This document shows positions 1 to 8,576 of a DNA stretch of 64,000 nt, in pieces (within the stretch, counting starts at the first letter, position 1; the number at the start of each line of letters is the position of its first letter). The notes under the pieces were generated by a model that ran no database searches, had not been told where the DNA came from, and saw only the letters and a list, made by a program, of their open reading frames with translations. Source of the stretch: Sphaerotilus natans. Lineage in GTDB: Bacteria > Pseudomonadota > Gammaproteobacteria > Burkholderiales > Burkholderiaceae_C. Location: NCBI RefSeq assembly GCF_900156335.1, contig NZ_FTMZ01000009.1, positions 97,151 through 161,150 of the forward strand. The letters are read 5' to 3'. Position numbers and translations under genes: made by a program.

Positions 1-318
1 CTGGCCGACGCGGTGATCGAGCAAGTCGAGATCGCCACCAAGTACGCCGGCTACATCGACAAGCAGAACGACGAGGTGCAGCGCGCCAGCCAGTACGAGC
101 ATCTGAAGCTGCCGCCGGAGCTGGACTACGCGCAGGTCACCGCGCTGTCCTTCGAGGTGCGGCAGAAGCTCGACCGCCACCGCCCGGAAACGCTGGGCCA
201 GGCCTCGCGCATTTCGGGCGTCACGCCGGCGGCCATCTCGCTGCTGCTGGTCCATCTGAAGAAGAACCGCTTCCGCGGTTTCACCCCCCAAGGAGCCGGC
301 GATGTCGATGCGGCCTGA
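1..318 (+). CDS. mnmG: MnmG (GidA) tRNA uridine-modification enzyme, C-terminal end only
   Basis: The reading frame is open from the first base, so only the last 105 residues are present. MnmG is an FAD protein that works with MnmE to put the carboxymethylaminomethyl group on the wobble uridine of certain tRNAs. The fragment is the helical C-terminal domain that contacts MnmE; the stretches YAGYIDKQ and LTASF-like LSFEVRQKL, and the ending [20 protein letters not shown], are typical of the family. The stop codon overlaps the rsmG start by 17 bases, so the two are co-translated. The order mnmG-rsmG-parA is a common chromosomal arrangement. Identification is secure despite truncation by the window edge. 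Confidence 0.95.
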   Translation: MADAVIEQVEIATKYAGYIDKQNDEVQRASQYEHLKLPPELDYAQVTALSFEVRQKLDRHRPETLGQASRISGVTPAAISLLLVHLKKNRFRGFTPQGAGDVDAA

Positions 319-946
319 ACTTCTGCGCGGCGCCGAGGCGCTCGGCTGCACGCTCGACGATGCCCAGGCCGATCGCCTGCTCGGCTACCTGGACCTGATG
401 GCGCGCTGGAACAAGGTCTACAACCTGACCGCGCTGCGCGACCCGGCGCAGATGCTCACCCACCACCTGCTCGACAGCCTGGCAGTGGTGGCGCCGCTGC
501 GCCGCCACCGCGCGCAGGCGGCGGGCGCCGACACGCTGCTCGATGTGGGCAGCGGCGGCGGCCTGCCCGGCGTGGTGCTGGCCGCCACCGACCCGGCGCT
601 GCAGGTGACCTGCGTCGACGCGGTGCAGAAGAAGGCGACCTTCGTGCGCCAGGTCGCCGCCGAGCTGCGCCTGCCCAATCTGCAGGCGCTGCACGCGCGC
701 GTCGAGACGATCACGACGCAGCGCTGGCCGGTGATCACCGCGCGCGCCTTCGCCTCGCTGCCCGACATCGTCGCGCTCACCCGGCCGCTGCTGGCCGAGG
801 GCGGCGTCTGGATGGCGATGAAGGGCCAGCACCCGGCCGACGAGATCGCCGCGCTGCCGGCGGACATCGAGGTCTTCGCGATCGAGCCGCTGGCGGTGCC
901 CGGCCTCGGCGCCGAGCGCTGCATCGTCTGGATGCGGCCGCGCTGA
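302..946 (+). CDS. rsmG: RsmG (GidB) 16S rRNA G527 N7-methyltransferase
   Basis: This 214-residue protein methylates N7 of G527 in 16S rRNA using S-adenosylmethionine. The SAM-binding loop [10 protein letters not shown] is at residues 81-90, and RWNKVYNLT at 35-43 is a family signature. The length is normal. The start is the ATG at 302, preceded by AAGGAG at 290-295 and lying inside the end of mnmG. A second ATG two codons later cannot be excluded. The overlap implies one transcript with mnmG. In other bacteria loss of RsmG gives low-level streptomycin resistance; nothing here suggests the gene is defective. Confidence 0.96.
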   Translation: MSMRPELLRGAEALGCTLDDAQADRLLGYLDLMARWNKVYNLTALRDPAQMLTHHLLDSLAVVAPLRRHRAQAAGADTLLDVGSGGGLPGVVLAATDPALQVTCVDAVQKKATFVRQVAAELRLPNLQALHARVETITTQRWPVITARAFASLPDIVALTRPLLAEGGVWMAMKGQHPADEIAALPADIEVFAIEPLAVPGLGAERCIVWMRPR

Positions 947-976
947 GCGCGCGTCCGCACCGATCGGAGCCACGCC

Positions 977-1591
977 ATGCACGGCATCGCCGACTTCTGG
1001 GCCTTCTGCGCCGCCATCGTCGTCTTCCTGGCGCTGCCGGGGCCGGGCACCTTCGCGCTGCTGGGTGCGACCTCGAAAGGCGGCTTCAGGGCGGGCGCAG
1101 CGGCCACCTTCGGCCTGATCCTGGGCGACCAGATCCTGCTGTGGCTGGCGGTGGCCGGCGTGGCGGCGGTGCTGGCAGCGCATCCGGCCTGGTTCGAGGC
1201 GATCCGCTGGGCCGGCGCCAGCTACCTCGGCTGGATCGGCTGGAAGCTGCTGCGCGCCCGCGCTGGCGAAACCGCCAGCCCGGTCGAGATCACGCCCGGC
1301 CGCTACCTGCGCCAGGCGCTGCTGATCACCGTGCTGAACCCGAAGGCCATCGTGTTCTACATGGCCTTCTTCCCGCTCTTCATCGATCCGGCCCGTCACC
1401 AGGGCCTGCCGACCTACGCGGCGATGGCGCTGACGATCGCGCTGATCACCGCCGTCTGGTGCCTGACGCTGTGCGCCTTCGCCGAGCGCATCGCCGCGCG
1501 GGTGCGTGCGCATGCGCGCGTCGGGCTGGCCTTGCAGCGCCTCGCCGGCCTGTGCATGATCGGCTTCGGCCTGCGCCTGCTGCGCAGCTGA
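977..1591 (+). CDS. LysE/RhtB-family amino-acid exporter
   Basis: This 204-residue inner-membrane protein has about six hydrophobic segments. The N-terminal part, ending in LALPGPGTFALLG, carries the PGP-type motif of the LysE/RhtB superfamily, and LNPKAIVFYMAFFPLF in the middle is the second diagnostic stretch. The family exports amino acids or related small molecules by proton-driven transport; the substrate cannot be told from sequence. The gene starts 30 bases after rsmG and ends 36 bases before parA on the same strand. A LysE gene between rsmG and parA is a familiar arrangement in Burkholderiales and is one of the clues to the host. Confidence 0.9.
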   Translation: MHGIADFWAFCAAIVVFLALPGPGTFALLGATSKGGFRAGAAATFGLILGDQILLWLAVAGVAAVLAAHPAWFEAIRWAGASYLGWIGWKLLRARAGETASPVEITPGRYLRQALLITVLNPKAIVFYMAFFPLFIDPARHQGLPTYAAMALTIALITAVWCLTLCAFAERIAARVRAHARVGLALQRLAGLCMIGFGLRLLRS

Positions 1592-1627
1592 GGCCACCAC
1601 AAGAACTCCATTCCTCTCCCACGACCC

Positions 1628-2458
1628 ATGGCACGCATCTTCTGCATCGCGAACCAGAAAGGTGGCGTCGGCAAGACGACCACCACCGTCAATCTGGCCG
1701 CCGGCCTGGTGCGCATCGGCCAGCGCGTGCTGGTGGTCGACCTCGATCCGCAGGGCAACACCACGATGGGATCGGGCCTGGACAAGCGCGCGCTCGAGGC
1801 CACCGTCTACGACGTGCTGATCGGCGCCGCCCCGGCGGCCGACGCGATCCAGCATGTCGAGCGGGTCGGCTACGACGTGCTCGGCGCCAACCGCGAGCTG
1901 GCAGGCGCCGAGGTGGAGCTGGTCGAGATCGATCAGCGCGACCGGCGGCTCAAGCTCGCGCTGGCCGAGGTCCAGGACGACTACGACTTCATCCTGATCG
2001 ACTGCCCGCCTTCGCTGAGCCTGCTGACCCTCAACGGCCTGACCTGCGCGCACGGCGTGATCGTGCCGATGCAGTGCGAGTACTTCGCGCTGGAGGGCCT
2101 GTCGGACCTGGTCAACTCGATCAAGCAGGTGCACGCCAACCTGAACCGCGAGCTGCACCTGATCGGCCTGCTGCGGGTGATGTTCGACCCGCGCATGACA
2201 CTGCAGCAGCAGGTCAGCGACCAGCTGCAGGCGCATTTCGGCGACAAGGTCTTCAAGACCATCATCCCGCGCAATGTGCGCCTGGCCGAGGCGCCGAGCT
2301 ACGGCCTGCCCGGCGTGATCTTCGATCCGACCGCCAAGGGCTCGATCGCCTTCATCGAGTTCGCGCGCGAGATGGTCGAGCGGGTCGGCGTGCGCAGTGG
2401 CCAAGCCCCCGCAGCCCCTGCGCCGACGCCGGCTGCCGCCCGGCGCAGCAAGGCCTGA
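1628..2458 (+). CDS. parA: ParA chromosome-partitioning ATPase
   Basis: A 276-residue deviant Walker-type ATPase. The P-loop KGGVGKTTT is at residues 11-19, the A' motif DLDPQGN at 38-44, and the Walker B stretch IDCPPSL near residue 128. ParA forms ATP-dependent patches on the nucleoid that pull ParB-parS complexes and so segregate replicated origins. The ending is a low-complexity Ala/Pro tail. ParA is normally followed by parB, but here the stop abuts the stop of a convergent MBL gene, so parB is not adjacent. The clean family match and the mnmG-rsmG context favour chromosomal ParA over an orphan MinD/ParA protein. Confidence 0.93.
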   Translation: MARIFCIANQKGGVGKTTTTVNLAAGLVRIGQRVLVVDLDPQGNTTMGSGLDKRALEATVYDVLIGAAPAADAIQHVERVGYDVLGANRELAGAEVELVEIDQRDRRLKLALAEVQDDYDFILIDCPPSLSLLTLNGLTCAHGVIVPMQCEYFALEGLSDLVNSIKQVHANLNRELHLIGLLRVMFDPRMTLQQQVSDQLQAHFGDKVFKTIIPRNVRLAEAPSYGLPGVIFDPTAKGSIAFIEFAREMVERVGVRSGQAPAAPAPTPAAARRSKA

Positions 2459-3541
2459 TCAGGCCGGCACGAAGCGCCAGACGCCATCGGCGCCGCGCAG
2501 CCGGCGCAGATCGCCCGCCAGCCACAGCGCATGCAGATGCGCGATCGCCTCGCCCATCGCGAAGGTGGTCTGGTGCAGGTCGAGCGCACGCCGGAACAGC
2601 ACCGGCAGGATGTCCGAGGCCGAGCACGGCGCCTGCGCGCAAGCGCGCAGCACGTCGGCCAGCCGCTCCTCATGGTGCTGCTGCAGCTGCGCGATGCGCT
2701 CGTGCAGGCCGCGGAAAGGCTTGCCGTGCGAGGGCAGCACCAGCGTCATCGCCGGCAGCCGGCGCATGCGCTCGAGCGAGGCCAGGTAGAGCGGCAGCGG
2801 ATCGGCCTCGGGCTCCAGGTCGATCACGCTGACATTGGTCGAGATGCGCGGCAGCACCATGTCGCCGGAGATCAGCAGGCCCAGCGCCTCGCAGTGCAGG
2901 CTGATGTGCTCGGGCGAGTGGCCGTGGCCGGCGTGACAGGTCCAGACATGCTCGCCGATGCGCAGCGCCTGGCCCTCCATCAGCCGGCGGAACTGGCCCG
3001 GCACCTCCGGCACCATGCTGCCGTAGTAGTTGCCGCGCTCGCGCACCTTCTGCTGCGCCACCGGATCGACCAGGCCGTGGCTGCCGAAGAAGGCCGCCGC
3101 CGCCTCGCCGCCAAAGCCGGTGGTCTGGCGCGAGGCGGTGCGCGCGGCGTTCCAGTCGGTGGCGCTGATCCACAGCCGGCAGGGCTGCTCGGGCGTGCTC
3201 CAGCGCGCGGTGATCCAGTGCGCCAGGCCGATGTGGTCCGGGTGCATGTGGGTGACGATGACGCGCAGCACCGGCAGGCCGTCGAGCCCCTCGGCGAAGA
3301 TGCGCTCCCAGGCCTGGCGGGTCAGGTCGCTGGTGATGCCGCAGTCCACCACCGCCCAGCCCTCGCGGCCGTCGGGGCCGGCTTCGCGGTCGCGCAGCAG
3401 CCACAGGTTGATGTGGTCGAGCGCAAAGGGCAGCCCCATGCGCACCCAGCACACGCCCGGCGCGATCTCCAGCGTCGTGCCCGTGTCAGGCAGCTGGTCA
3501 CCGAAGGGATAGGAGAGCTGATGTTCCAGCGGATTGGCCAT
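2459..3541 (-). CDS. MBL-fold metallo-hydrolase
   Basis: A 360-residue soluble metallo-beta-lactamase-fold hydrolase. The zinc-binding HxHxDH motif is at residues 98-103 in THMHPDHIG, followed by further His/Asp ligands in the CHAGHGHSPEH and SGDMVLP stretches; a helical C-terminal region follows the fold. The arrangement resembles the RNase Z/glyoxalase II-like hydrolase branch, and many members near fatty-acid catabolism genes act on thioesters or related substrates; the real substrate is unknown. The start is the ATG at 3541 with GGAG just upstream. It is divergent from a MerR regulator with a palindromic site between them, which suggests shared control. Confidence 0.9.
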   Translation of the reverse strand: MANPLEHQLSYPFGDQLPDTGTTLEIAPGVCWVRMGLPFALDHINLWLLRDREAGPDGREGWAVVDCGITSDLTRQAWERIFAEGLDGLPVLRVIVTHMHPDHIGLAHWITARWSTPEQPCRLWISATDWNAARTASRQTTGFGGEAAAAFFGSHGLVDPVAQQKVRERGNYYGSMVPEVPGQFRRLMEGQALRIGEHVWTCHAGHGHSPEHISLHCEALGLLISGDMVLPRISTNVSVIDLEPEADPLPLYLASLERMRRLPAMTLVLPSHGKPFRGLHERIAQLQQHHEERLADVLRACAQAPCSASDILPVLFRRALDLHQTTFAMGEAIAHLHALWLAGDLRRLRGADGVWRFVPA

Positions 3542-3566
3542 GGAGAACTCCGGGCTAGACTATGAC

Positions 3567-3581
3567 TTACGTTAACGTCAA
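3567..3581. promoter_or_regulatory. Likely LiuR-type operator palindrome
   Basis: TTACGTTAACGTCAA contains the perfect 10-base palindrome ACGTTAACGT (3569-3578), nearly symmetric further out. It lies between the divergent MBL and MerR genes, 26 bases from the MBL start. The half-site resembles the ACGT-N-ACGT-like sites known for LiuR-type MerR regulators of branched-chain amino-acid and fatty-acid breakdown, and the adjacent MerR protein is of that kind. The palindrome is seen directly; binding is inferred. Confidence 0.6.
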
Positions 3582-3594
3582 CGGCAGTGTATCC

Positions 3595-4020
3595 ATGACC
3601 TCCCCCGCCCGAGATGTCGCGCCGGCGACTTACACCATCAGCGAACTGGCCGCCGAATTCGACATCACCCCGCGCGCGATCCGCTTCTACGAGGACATGG
3701 GCCTGCTGAACCCCTCGCGCGACGGACGCAACCGCATCTACTCGGTGCGCGACCGCACCCGGCTGAAGCTGACGCTGCGCGGCAAGCGCCTGGGCCTGAG
3801 CCTGCAGGAGATCCGCCAGCTGGTGGACATGTACGAGTCGCCTTCGGACACGGTGCAGCAGCTCACCGCCTTTCTCGCCATCCTGCAGACCCACCGCGAC
3901 CAGCTCTCGCAGCAGCTCGAGGACATCCGGGTCACGCTCGAGGAGATCGAGCAGCACGAGGAACGCGCCCGCTCGCTGCTGGCCGAGGCCAGCCGCAGCG
4001 AGCCCGGCACGCCCGGATGA
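3595..4020 (+). CDS. MerR-family regulator, LiuR-like
   Basis: A 141-residue dimeric DNA-binding protein. The N-terminal winged helix has the MerR pattern YTISELAAEF...RAIRFYEDMGLL, followed by RLKLTLRGKRLGLSL and a long dimerisation coiled coil rich in Gln and Glu. No cysteine cluster for metal sensing is present, and the helix residues match the LiuR/AdrM-type branch that controls acyl-CoA degradation genes. The ATG at 3562 would place the operator palindrome inside the coding region, so the ATG at 3595 is preferred. Its stop overlaps the next gene as ATGA, so the DMT transporter is probably co-translated. Confidence 0.85.
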   Translation: MTSPARDVAPATYTISELAAEFDITPRAIRFYEDMGLLNPSRDGRNRIYSVRDRTRLKLTLRGKRLGLSLQEIRQLVDMYESPSDTVQQLTAFLAILQTHRDQLSQQLEDIRVTLEEIEQHEERARSLLAEASRSEPGTPG

Positions 4021-4886
4021 AGCCGCGCGACCTGCTCGACCTGACGCTGCTGGCCGCGCTCTGGGGCGGCTCCTTCCTGTTCATGCGCTATGCGGTGCCG
4101 GACTTCGGCGTGGTGCCGCTGATCTGGCTGCGGGTCGCAGTGGCCAGCGCCTGCCTGCTGCCGCTGCTGCTGATCAAGGGCCAGATGGGCGCCCTGCGCC
4201 AGCGGGCCGGCGCGGTGGCGGTCATGGGCCTGTTCAACTCCGGCCTGCCCTTCCTGCTGATCGCCTGGGCGACGCTGTCGATCACCGCCGGCCTGGCCTC
4301 GATCATGAACGCGATGACGCCGATCTGCACCGCGCTGATCGGTGCGCTCTGGCTCGGCGACCGGCTGGACGGGCGCCGCGGCCTGGGGCTGCTGATCGGT
4401 CTGGCAGGCGTCGCGCTGCTGGCCGCCGACAAGGCCGACTTCCGCCCCGGCGGCTCGGGCTGGGCGATCGTGGCGATGCTGCTGGCCACCCTCTGCTACG
4501 GCTTCGCGGCCAACCACACCCGCCGCTATCTGCAGGGCGTGCCGGCGCTGGTCAATGCCACCGGCACGCAGCTGGTGTCGGCGCTGGTGCTGCTGCCGCT
4601 GGCGCTATGGAGCTGGCCAGCTCGGTCGCCCGGCCTGGGCCCGTGGCTGGCCGCGCTGGTGCTGGGCGTGGCCTGTTCGGCGCTGGCCTATCTGCTGTTC
4701 TTCCGGCTGATCGCGCGGGTCGGCGCGAGCCGGGCGGTCACGGTCACCTTCCTGGTGCCGGTGTTCGGCACGCTGTGGGGGGCGCTGTTCCTGGGCGAGC
4801 CGGTCACCGCGTCGATGCTGGCCGGCGGCGCCGTGGTGCTGCTGGGCACCGGGCTGGCCACCGGCGTGATCGGCGGCCGGCGCTGA
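4017..4886 (+). CDS. EamA/DMT-family transporter
   Basis: A 289-residue inner-membrane protein with about ten hydrophobic helices arranged as two EamA repeats, each starting with an ALWGGSFLFMRYA- or YGFAANHTRRY-like segment. Family members move amino acids, nucleosides or other metabolites, often outward; substrate unknown. The start ATG overlaps the regulator stop in an ATGA junction, which indicates an operon with the MerR gene. The EamA fold and length are typical, so the family call is firm and the physiological role open. Confidence 0.88.
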   Translation: MKPRDLLDLTLLAALWGGSFLFMRYAVPDFGVVPLIWLRVAVASACLLPLLLIKGQMGALRQRAGAVAVMGLFNSGLPFLLIAWATLSITAGLASIMNAMTPICTALIGALWLGDRLDGRRGLGLLIGLAGVALLAADKADFRPGGSGWAIVAMLLATLCYGFAANHTRRYLQGVPALVNATGTQLVSALVLLPLALWSWPARSPGLGPWLAALVLGVACSALAYLLFFRLIARVGASRAVTVTFLVPVFGTLWGALFLGEPVTASMLAGGAVVLLGTGLATGVIGGRR

Positions 4887-4913
4887 GGCTCGTCAGCGCC
4901 TCGGCACGTCAGA

Positions 4914-5933
4914 TCACTTCGCTGCGCGCAGCTTCGTCAGCGCCGCCTGCGTCTCGTTCCACAGGTCCATGCCGACATTGACGCCGATGCTGGCGTTGAC
5001 CCGCGTCAGGCGGTCGCGCATGCGCGCGGCCTCGGCCGGCGAAAGCTCGTTGATCTGCATGCCCTTGGCCTTGAGCTCGGCCAGCGCGCGGCCCGCCTCC
5101 TCGCGGGTGTCCTTGCGCTCGAAGTCGCGGCTGGCGCGCGCGGCATCCATCAGGATCTTCTGCTCTGCCGGACTCAGGCCGTCCCACCACTTCTTGCTGA
5201 CGGTGATGATCCACGGGCTGTAGACGTGGTTGGTCACCGTCAGGTACTTCTGCACCTCGTGGAACTTGCTCGACAGGATGGTGTTGAACGGGTTCTCCTG
5301 GCCATCGACCGCCTTGGTCTCCAGCGCCGAGAACAGCTCCGAGAACGGCATCGGCACCGCATTGGCGCCCAGGCTGCGGAAGCTGTCGAGGAAGACGTTG
5401 TTCTGCATCACGCGCAGCTTCACGCCGTCCAGGTCTTCCAGCTTCGTGACCGGGCGCTTGCTGTTGGTCAGGTTGCGGAAGCCGTTCTCCCAGTAGACGA
5501 GGCCGACCAGGCCCTTGTCCTGCAGCCGGGCCTTGACCTTCTCGCCGATCGGGCCGTCAAGAATGACGTCGGCCTCCTTGGCGCTGTTGAACAGGAAGGG
5601 CGTGTCCCACAGCGCCATCTCCTTGGTGATGCCCACCAGCGTGGCGGTGGAGCCCACCATCATTTCCTGCGCGCCGCCGATCAGCGCCTGCTGCATCTGC
5701 GTGTCCGGGCCGAGCGCGGCGGCGCCGATGGCGCGCACCCGCATCTTGCCGCCCGAGGCCTTCTCGACCTGCTCGGCGAAGAACTTCACCGCGCGGCCCT
5801 GGTTGCTCTGCTCGTTCAGGCCGTAGCCGAAACGGATCAGGCGCGGCTTGATGTCCTGCGCGCTGGCCAGCAGCGGCGCGGCAAGGGCAGCCACCGCAGC
5901 AGCGGCGACGACGGCACGACGGATCGGATTCAT
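4914..5933 (-). CDS. dctP: TRAP transporter substrate-binding protein (DctP type)
   Basis: A 339-residue periplasmic solute receptor. It begins with a clear Sec signal peptide (residues 1-25, ending LLASAQ), then the DctP fold with RFGYGLNEQSNQGRAVKFF and GAQEMMVGS. The substrate-contact region DGVKLRVMQNNVFLDSF contains the conserved arginine that binds a carboxylate in this family. It is the last of four genes read leftwards: gntK, dctQ, dctM, dctP. Because gluconokinase is in the same cluster, gluconate or a related sugar acid is the probable ligand. The 56-base gap before it holds two copies of GGGACAGAAGA. Confidence 0.93.
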   Translation of the reverse strand: MNPIRRAVVAAAAVAALAAPLLASAQDIKPRLIRFGYGLNEQSNQGRAVKFFAEQVEKASGGKMRVRAIGAAALGPDTQMQQALIGGAQEMMVGSTATLVGITKEMALWDTPFLFNSAKEADVILDGPIGEKVKARLQDKGLVGLVYWENGFRNLTNSKRPVTKLEDLDGVKLRVMQNNVFLDSFRSLGANAVPMPFSELFSALETKAVDGQENPFNTILSSKFHEVQKYLTVTNHVYSPWIITVSKKWWDGLSPAEQKILMDAARASRDFERKDTREEAGRALAELKAKGMQINELSPAEAARMRDRLTRVNASIGVNVGMDLWNETQAALTKLRAAK

Positions 5934-5989
5934 CAGGTTCTCCTAGGGGGACGGGACAGAAGACAGGGACAGAAGATGCCAGGACAGGC

Positions 5990-7297
5990 TCAGCGCAGCC
6001 ACACCAGCGGCGCGGTGACGATCTGCGGGAAGACCACGAACAGGGCCAGGATCAGCGCATAGGTGAGCAGGAAGGGATTGACGCCGCGCACCACCTGCGC
6101 CAGCGGCATGCGCCCCACCCCGGCCACGACATTGAGCACCGTGCCCACCGGCGGCGTGATCAGGCCGATGGCGCCGTTGAGCACGAACATCAGGCCGAAG
6201 TAGACCGGATCGATGCCGGCCTTGACCGCGATCGGCAGCATCACCGGCGCGAAGATCAGGATGGTCGGCGTCAGGTCCAGCGCGGTGCCGATCAGCACCA
6301 GGACGATCATCATCACCGCCATCAGCAGGCGCGGGCTCTCGACCAGGCCGCCCAGCCAGCCGGTCAGCACGCCGGGCAGATCGGCCAGCGTGATCATGTA
6401 GCTGGCGACCTGCGCGCCGGCGCACAGGAACATCACCACCGCGGTGGTGCGCCCGGCGTTGACCAGCACCGGCAGCAGCTCGGGCAGGCGCATCTCGCGG
6501 TGGATGAACAGCGCCACCACCAGCGCGTACATGGCCGCCACCACCGCCGCCTCGGTCGGGGTGAACACGCCGCTCTTCATGCCGCCGATGATGATCAGCG
6601 GCATCATGAGGGCCCAGAAGGCGCGGCCGGTGATCTTCAGGCGCTCGGCCAGCGGCACCTTGGGCTCGGCCGGCAGGTCGATGCCGCGCAGCACCCAGCG
6701 CCAGGCCAGGATCAGGCCTGCGCCCATGATCAGCCCCGGCACGATGCCCGACAGGAACAGCGCCGAGATCGAGGTGTTGGTGGTCACGCCGTAGATCACG
6801 AAGGGCATCGACGGCGGGATGATCGGCGCGATGATGCCGCCCGAAGCCAGCAGGCCGCCCGAGGTGTGCATCGGATAGCCGCGGTCGCGCATCATCGGCA
6901 GCAGGATGGTGGCCAGCGCCGCGGTGTCGGCCAGCGCCGAGCCGCTCATCGAGGCCATCAGCACCGCCGCGCCGATGGCCACATAGCCCAGGCCGCCGCG
7001 CACATGCCCGACCCAGGCCTGCGCCATGTCGATGATGCGCCGGCTGATGCCACCGGCGTTCATCAGCTCGCCGGCCAGCACGAAGAAGGGCACCGCCAGC
7101 AGCGCGAAGCTGTCGACGCCGCCCACCAGGTTCTGCGCCAGCAGCTGCGCATCCCAGAAGCCGAGCACCCAGGCCATGCCCGCGCCGGTCAGCACCAGCG
7201 CCAGGCCCATGTTCATGCCGATGCCCATCAGCACCAGCATGCCGACACAGAAGACGACGAAGGCCTGCGCCTCCGGCGTGAGTCCGAGGAATTCCAT
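5990..7297 (-). CDS. dctM: TRAP transporter large permease (DctM type)
   Basis: A 435-residue integral membrane protein with about twelve hydrophobic segments and the DctM signatures PFFVLAGELMNAGGIS, MSGSALADTAAL and IIPPSMPFVIYG. DctM is the sodium-coupled transport channel of a TRAP system, working with the small DctQ subunit and the periplasmic DctP receptor. The start is taken at the ATG (MEFLGLTPEAQ) at 7297, because residues further upstream in the same frame overlap dctQ and do not fit the family. It follows dctQ by 25 bases and precedes dctP by 56. Confidence 0.93.
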   Translation of the reverse strand: MEFLGLTPEAQAFVVFCVGMLVLMGIGMNMGLALVLTGAGMAWVLGFWDAQLLAQNLVGGVDSFALLAVPFFVLAGELMNAGGISRRIIDMAQAWVGHVRGGLGYVAIGAAVLMASMSGSALADTAALATILLPMMRDRGYPMHTSGGLLASGGIIAPIIPPSMPFVIYGVTTNTSISALFLSGIVPGLIMGAGLILAWRWVLRGIDLPAEPKVPLAERLKITGRAFWALMMPLIIIGGMKSGVFTPTEAAVVAAMYALVVALFIHREMRLPELLPVLVNAGRTTAVVMFLCAGAQVASYMITLADLPGVLTGWLGGLVESPRLLMAVMMIVLVLIGTALDLTPTILIFAPVMLPIAVKAGIDPVYFGLMFVLNGAIGLITPPVGTVLNVVAGVGRMPLAQVVRGVNPFLLTYALILALFVVFPQIVTAPLVWLR

Positions 7298-7322
7298 CAC
7301 GTGATCCTTGGCGCCTGCGCGC

Positions 7323-7847
7323 TCATTCGATGTCGGCCGCGTGGCCGAGGTCCAGCGGCGTGCCGCGCAGCAGCTCGACCAGCGCACACGCGCCGATCAC
7401 GGCCGCGCACAGCAGCGCCGGCAGCGGCAGCAGCGCCAGCGGATAGCCCATCACCGCCGAATGGCTGCCCCAGCCCACCGCCACCTGCTGCCACGCGCCC
7501 CAGCCCAGCAGCACGGCCGCCAGCAGCACCAGCAGCCGGATCAGCGCGGTGGCCAGGCGCAGCGCCAGCGGCCGGCCCTCCAGCATCGCCACCAGGCTGG
7601 TGAAAGCCATGTGCTCGCCGCGCGGATAGGCCGCGGCCGCCCCGATGAACACCATCCAGACGAACAGCAGCCGCGAGAGCTCCTCGCTGGCCGCGATGCC
7701 GCTGCCGAAGCCATAGCGCAGCACCACGTTCAGGAACACCGCCAGCGACATCACCGCCAGGCAGGCCGCCACCGCCCACTGCGCCAGGCGCAGCGCCAGC
7801 GGGGTCGGCGCGGGGGAAGACAGGTTCGGGGTCGGGGTCGGGCTCAT
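7323..7847 (-). CDS. dctQ: TRAP transporter small permease (DctQ type)
   Basis: A 174-residue membrane protein with four hydrophobic helices; the segment VFLNVVLRYGFGSGIAASEELSRLLFVWMVFIGAA is the family hallmark (only its parts VVLRYGFG and SEELSRLL need be seen). DctQ joins DctM to form the membrane part of the TRAP carrier. The start is the ATG at 7847, which overlaps the gntK stop in an ATGA junction and has GGAG upstream within gntK; earlier in-frame codons would run well into gntK. The short spacing to dctM indicates a single transcript. Confidence 0.9.
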   Translation of the reverse strand: MSPTPTPNLSSPAPTPLALRLAQWAVAACLAVMSLAVFLNVVLRYGFGSGIAASEELSRLLFVWMVFIGAAAAYPRGEHMAFTSLVAMLEGRPLALRLATALIRLLVLLAAVLLGWGAWQQVAVGWGSHSAVMGYPLALLPLPALLCAAVIGACALVELLRGTPLDLGHAADIE

Positions 7848-8386
7848 CGGCAAACTCCAGCGACAGACACAGGTGCGGTGACGACCGCCGCGCACAGCGC
7901 CTCGATCGGCAGCGTGGCGGGCAGCGTCAGCACATCGGGCTCGGCCGCCGCCTCGGGCCGCTCCAGCGTCGCGAACTGGCTGTCGACCAGGCTGCTGGAA
8001 AAGAAATGCGACGCCCGCGACGCCACCCGGCGCAGCGCCTCGTCGCGGTCGAGATCGAGGAAGACGAAGCGCAGGCCCGGGCAGGCCGCACGCAGCCGGT
8101 CGCGGTAGGCGCGCTTCAGCGCCGAGCAGCTCAGCACCGCGCCGCCGTCCTGCGCCGCATGGCGCGCCAGCTCGGCCCCGAGCCGGTCGAGCCAGCCGGC
8201 GCGGTCGGCGTCATCCAGCGCGATGCCGCGGCTCATCTTGGCGCGGCTCTCGGCGCTGTGGTGGTCGTCGCCCTCGACCAGCGGCAGCGCCAGCGCCGCC
8301 GCCAGCGCGGCGCCCAGGCTGGACTTGCCGCAGCCAGCCACGCCCATGACGACGAAGGAGCGATGTCGGGAACGGGAATCGGTCAT
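7844..8386 (-). CDS. gntK: Gluconokinase
   Basis: A 180-residue cytoplasmic kinase that phosphorylates D-gluconate to 6-phosphogluconate. The P-loop GVAGCGKSSLG is near residues 15-25; the family signature GDDHHSAESRAKMSRGIALDDADRAGWL follows (recognisable parts GDDHHS and DDADRAGWL), then the CSALKRAYRDRLR stretch. Normal length. It is the first gene of the operon gntK-dctQ-dctM-dctP and is divergent from the LacI-type regulator, with an operator 31 bases upstream. Pairing the kinase with a TRAP carrier instead of a GntT/GntP permease is the notable point. Confidence 0.93.
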   Translation of the reverse strand: MTDSRSRHRSFVVMGVAGCGKSSLGAALAAALALPLVEGDDHHSAESRAKMSRGIALDDADRAGWLDRLGAELARHAAQDGGAVLSCSALKRAYRDRLRAACPGLRFVFLDLDRDEALRRVASRASHFFSSSLVDSQFATLERPEAAAEPDVLTLPATLPIEALCAAVVTAPVSVAGVCR

Positions 8387-8416
8387 CGGGAAGGAATTCG
8401 TTCGGGATCTCGTGGC

Positions 8417-8434
8417 CTGGATAGCGCTATCCAG
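8417..8434. promoter_or_regulatory. Operator for the GntR-like LacI regulator, site 1
   Basis: CTGGATAGCGCTATCCAG is a perfect 18-base palindrome, 31 bases upstream of gntK. The CG-centred symmetry is what LacI-family proteins bind. The second copy lies 66 bases away, centre to centre, in the same divergent intergenic region. The site is seen directly; its use by the adjacent regulator is inferred. Confidence 0.8.
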
Positions 8435-8484
8435 ACCGGGAAAACAAAAAGGCGCTCAGGGAGAACCCGTCTGCCGCCTTGTTT

Positions 8485-8498
8485 GGACAGCGCTATCC
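8485..8498. promoter_or_regulatory. Operator for the GntR-like LacI regulator, site 2
   Basis: GGACAGCGCTATCC differs by one base from the core of site 1 (GGATAGCGCTATCC). It lies 78 bases upstream of the regulator start, so it is well placed for autoregulation or for looping with site 1. Confidence 0.7.
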
Positions 8499-8576
8499 TA
8501 GAAACGCCGTGCCACACTCCGCATCCGTGCTAACCCTGACACCCGCCGGTTCCAAGTTGCTGTCCCGATCTGCCGC

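Noticed and set aside
5949..5980. A regulatory repeat (GGGACAGAAGA twice) between dctM and dctP
   Set aside because: Only two copies, in a short gap within an operon; no symmetry or terminator, so no function can be supported.
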